The notes under the pieces were generated by a model, which worked only from the letters and a program-made list of their open reading frames with translations, was not told the origin of the DNA and ran no database searches. Positions 5,351 through 5,449 of a stretch of DNA of 5,449 nucleotides are shown here, in pieces (the first letter of the stretch is position 1; each line of letters starts with the position of its first letter). Position numbers and translations under genes: made by a program. Source of the stretch: Bacteroidota bacterium (GTDB taxonomy: Bacteria; Bacteroidota; Bacteroidia; NS11-12g; UBA9320); assembly GCA_947499775.1 (NCBI GenBank), contig CANMPY010000156.1, positions 1 through 5,449 of the forward strand, given 5' to 3'.

Positions 5351-5449
5351 TTTGGTTTTTACTAATGGTAATGTAGGTTTATTTACATCTTCTGATAGTA
5401 CCCTACAGAAATCATGGGTTTTATATTTATTTGAGTAATACGAATGGGG
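5341..5449. other. AT-rich intergenic sequence at the right edge, no gene seen
   Basis: These 109 bases upstream of the PLP-enzyme gene hold no supportable coding region. A weak ATGTA/TACAT inverted repeat (5371-5375 and 5384-5388) is present. An ATG at 5443-5445 near the edge could begin a rightward gene, but only about two codons are visible, so nothing can be said about it. Confidence 0.4.

Noticed and set aside
1..5449. A new defence, mobile or biosynthetic system
   Set aside because: All but one gene belong to known families and most are housekeeping; there are no integrases, transposases, toxin-antitoxin pairs, long repeats or unexplained gaps over 300 bases.

Overview
The window is an AT-rich, gene-dense stretch of a Gram-negative chromosome, most likely from a Bacteroidota (Bacteroidetes) member. 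Several signs agree: a complete CMP-Kdo synthetase (KdsB), which implies lipopolysaccharide; a predicted outer-membrane lipoprotein; no Shine-Dalgarno sequences before the starts; and two exact TAnnTTTG motifs, the -7 element of Bacteroidetes promoters, each just before an ATG. The proteins also read like the Bacteroidetes branches of their families, notably the small transaldolase and the TIGR02757/DUF2400 protein. I see no mobile element, CRISPR array, tRNA or rRNA.

Layout: the left quarter reads rightward. It holds a small transaldolase missing only its first few codons (1-636), then a GT2 polyprenyl-phosphate mannosyltransferase-like enzyme that apparently starts at TTG (706-1434). The rest reads leftward as five genes. 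From right to left these are a cystathionine gamma-synthase/lyase-type PLP enzyme (5328-4192), a PrsW-type intramembrane protease (4142-3474), a DUF2400 protein whose start overlaps the PrsW stop by 4 bases (3477-2674), kdsB (2626-1889), and a small lipoprotein of unknown function (1840-1436). The two gene blocks converge with stop codons one base apart at 1434/1436.

Function: this is mostly housekeeping. Transaldolase belongs to the non-oxidative pentose phosphate pathway, the PLP enzyme to sulfur amino acid metabolism, KdsB to inner-core LPS synthesis, and the GT2 enzyme to making a lipid-linked sugar donor for the envelope. The PrsW and DUF2400 pair has no known role here. A reasonable reading of the leftward block is two units. 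One starts at the promoter before the PLP enzyme and may run through prsW and DUF2400. A second starts at the promoter before kdsB and may run into the lipoprotein.

No clear new multi-gene system is visible. The points most worth a second look are the two promoter boxes that imply leaderless or near-leaderless mRNAs, an HhH-GPD-like motif in the DUF2400 protein coupled to a membrane protease, a hairpin over the lipoprotein start codon that looks like a terminator on the opposite strand, and unusual residues in a conserved KdsB loop.
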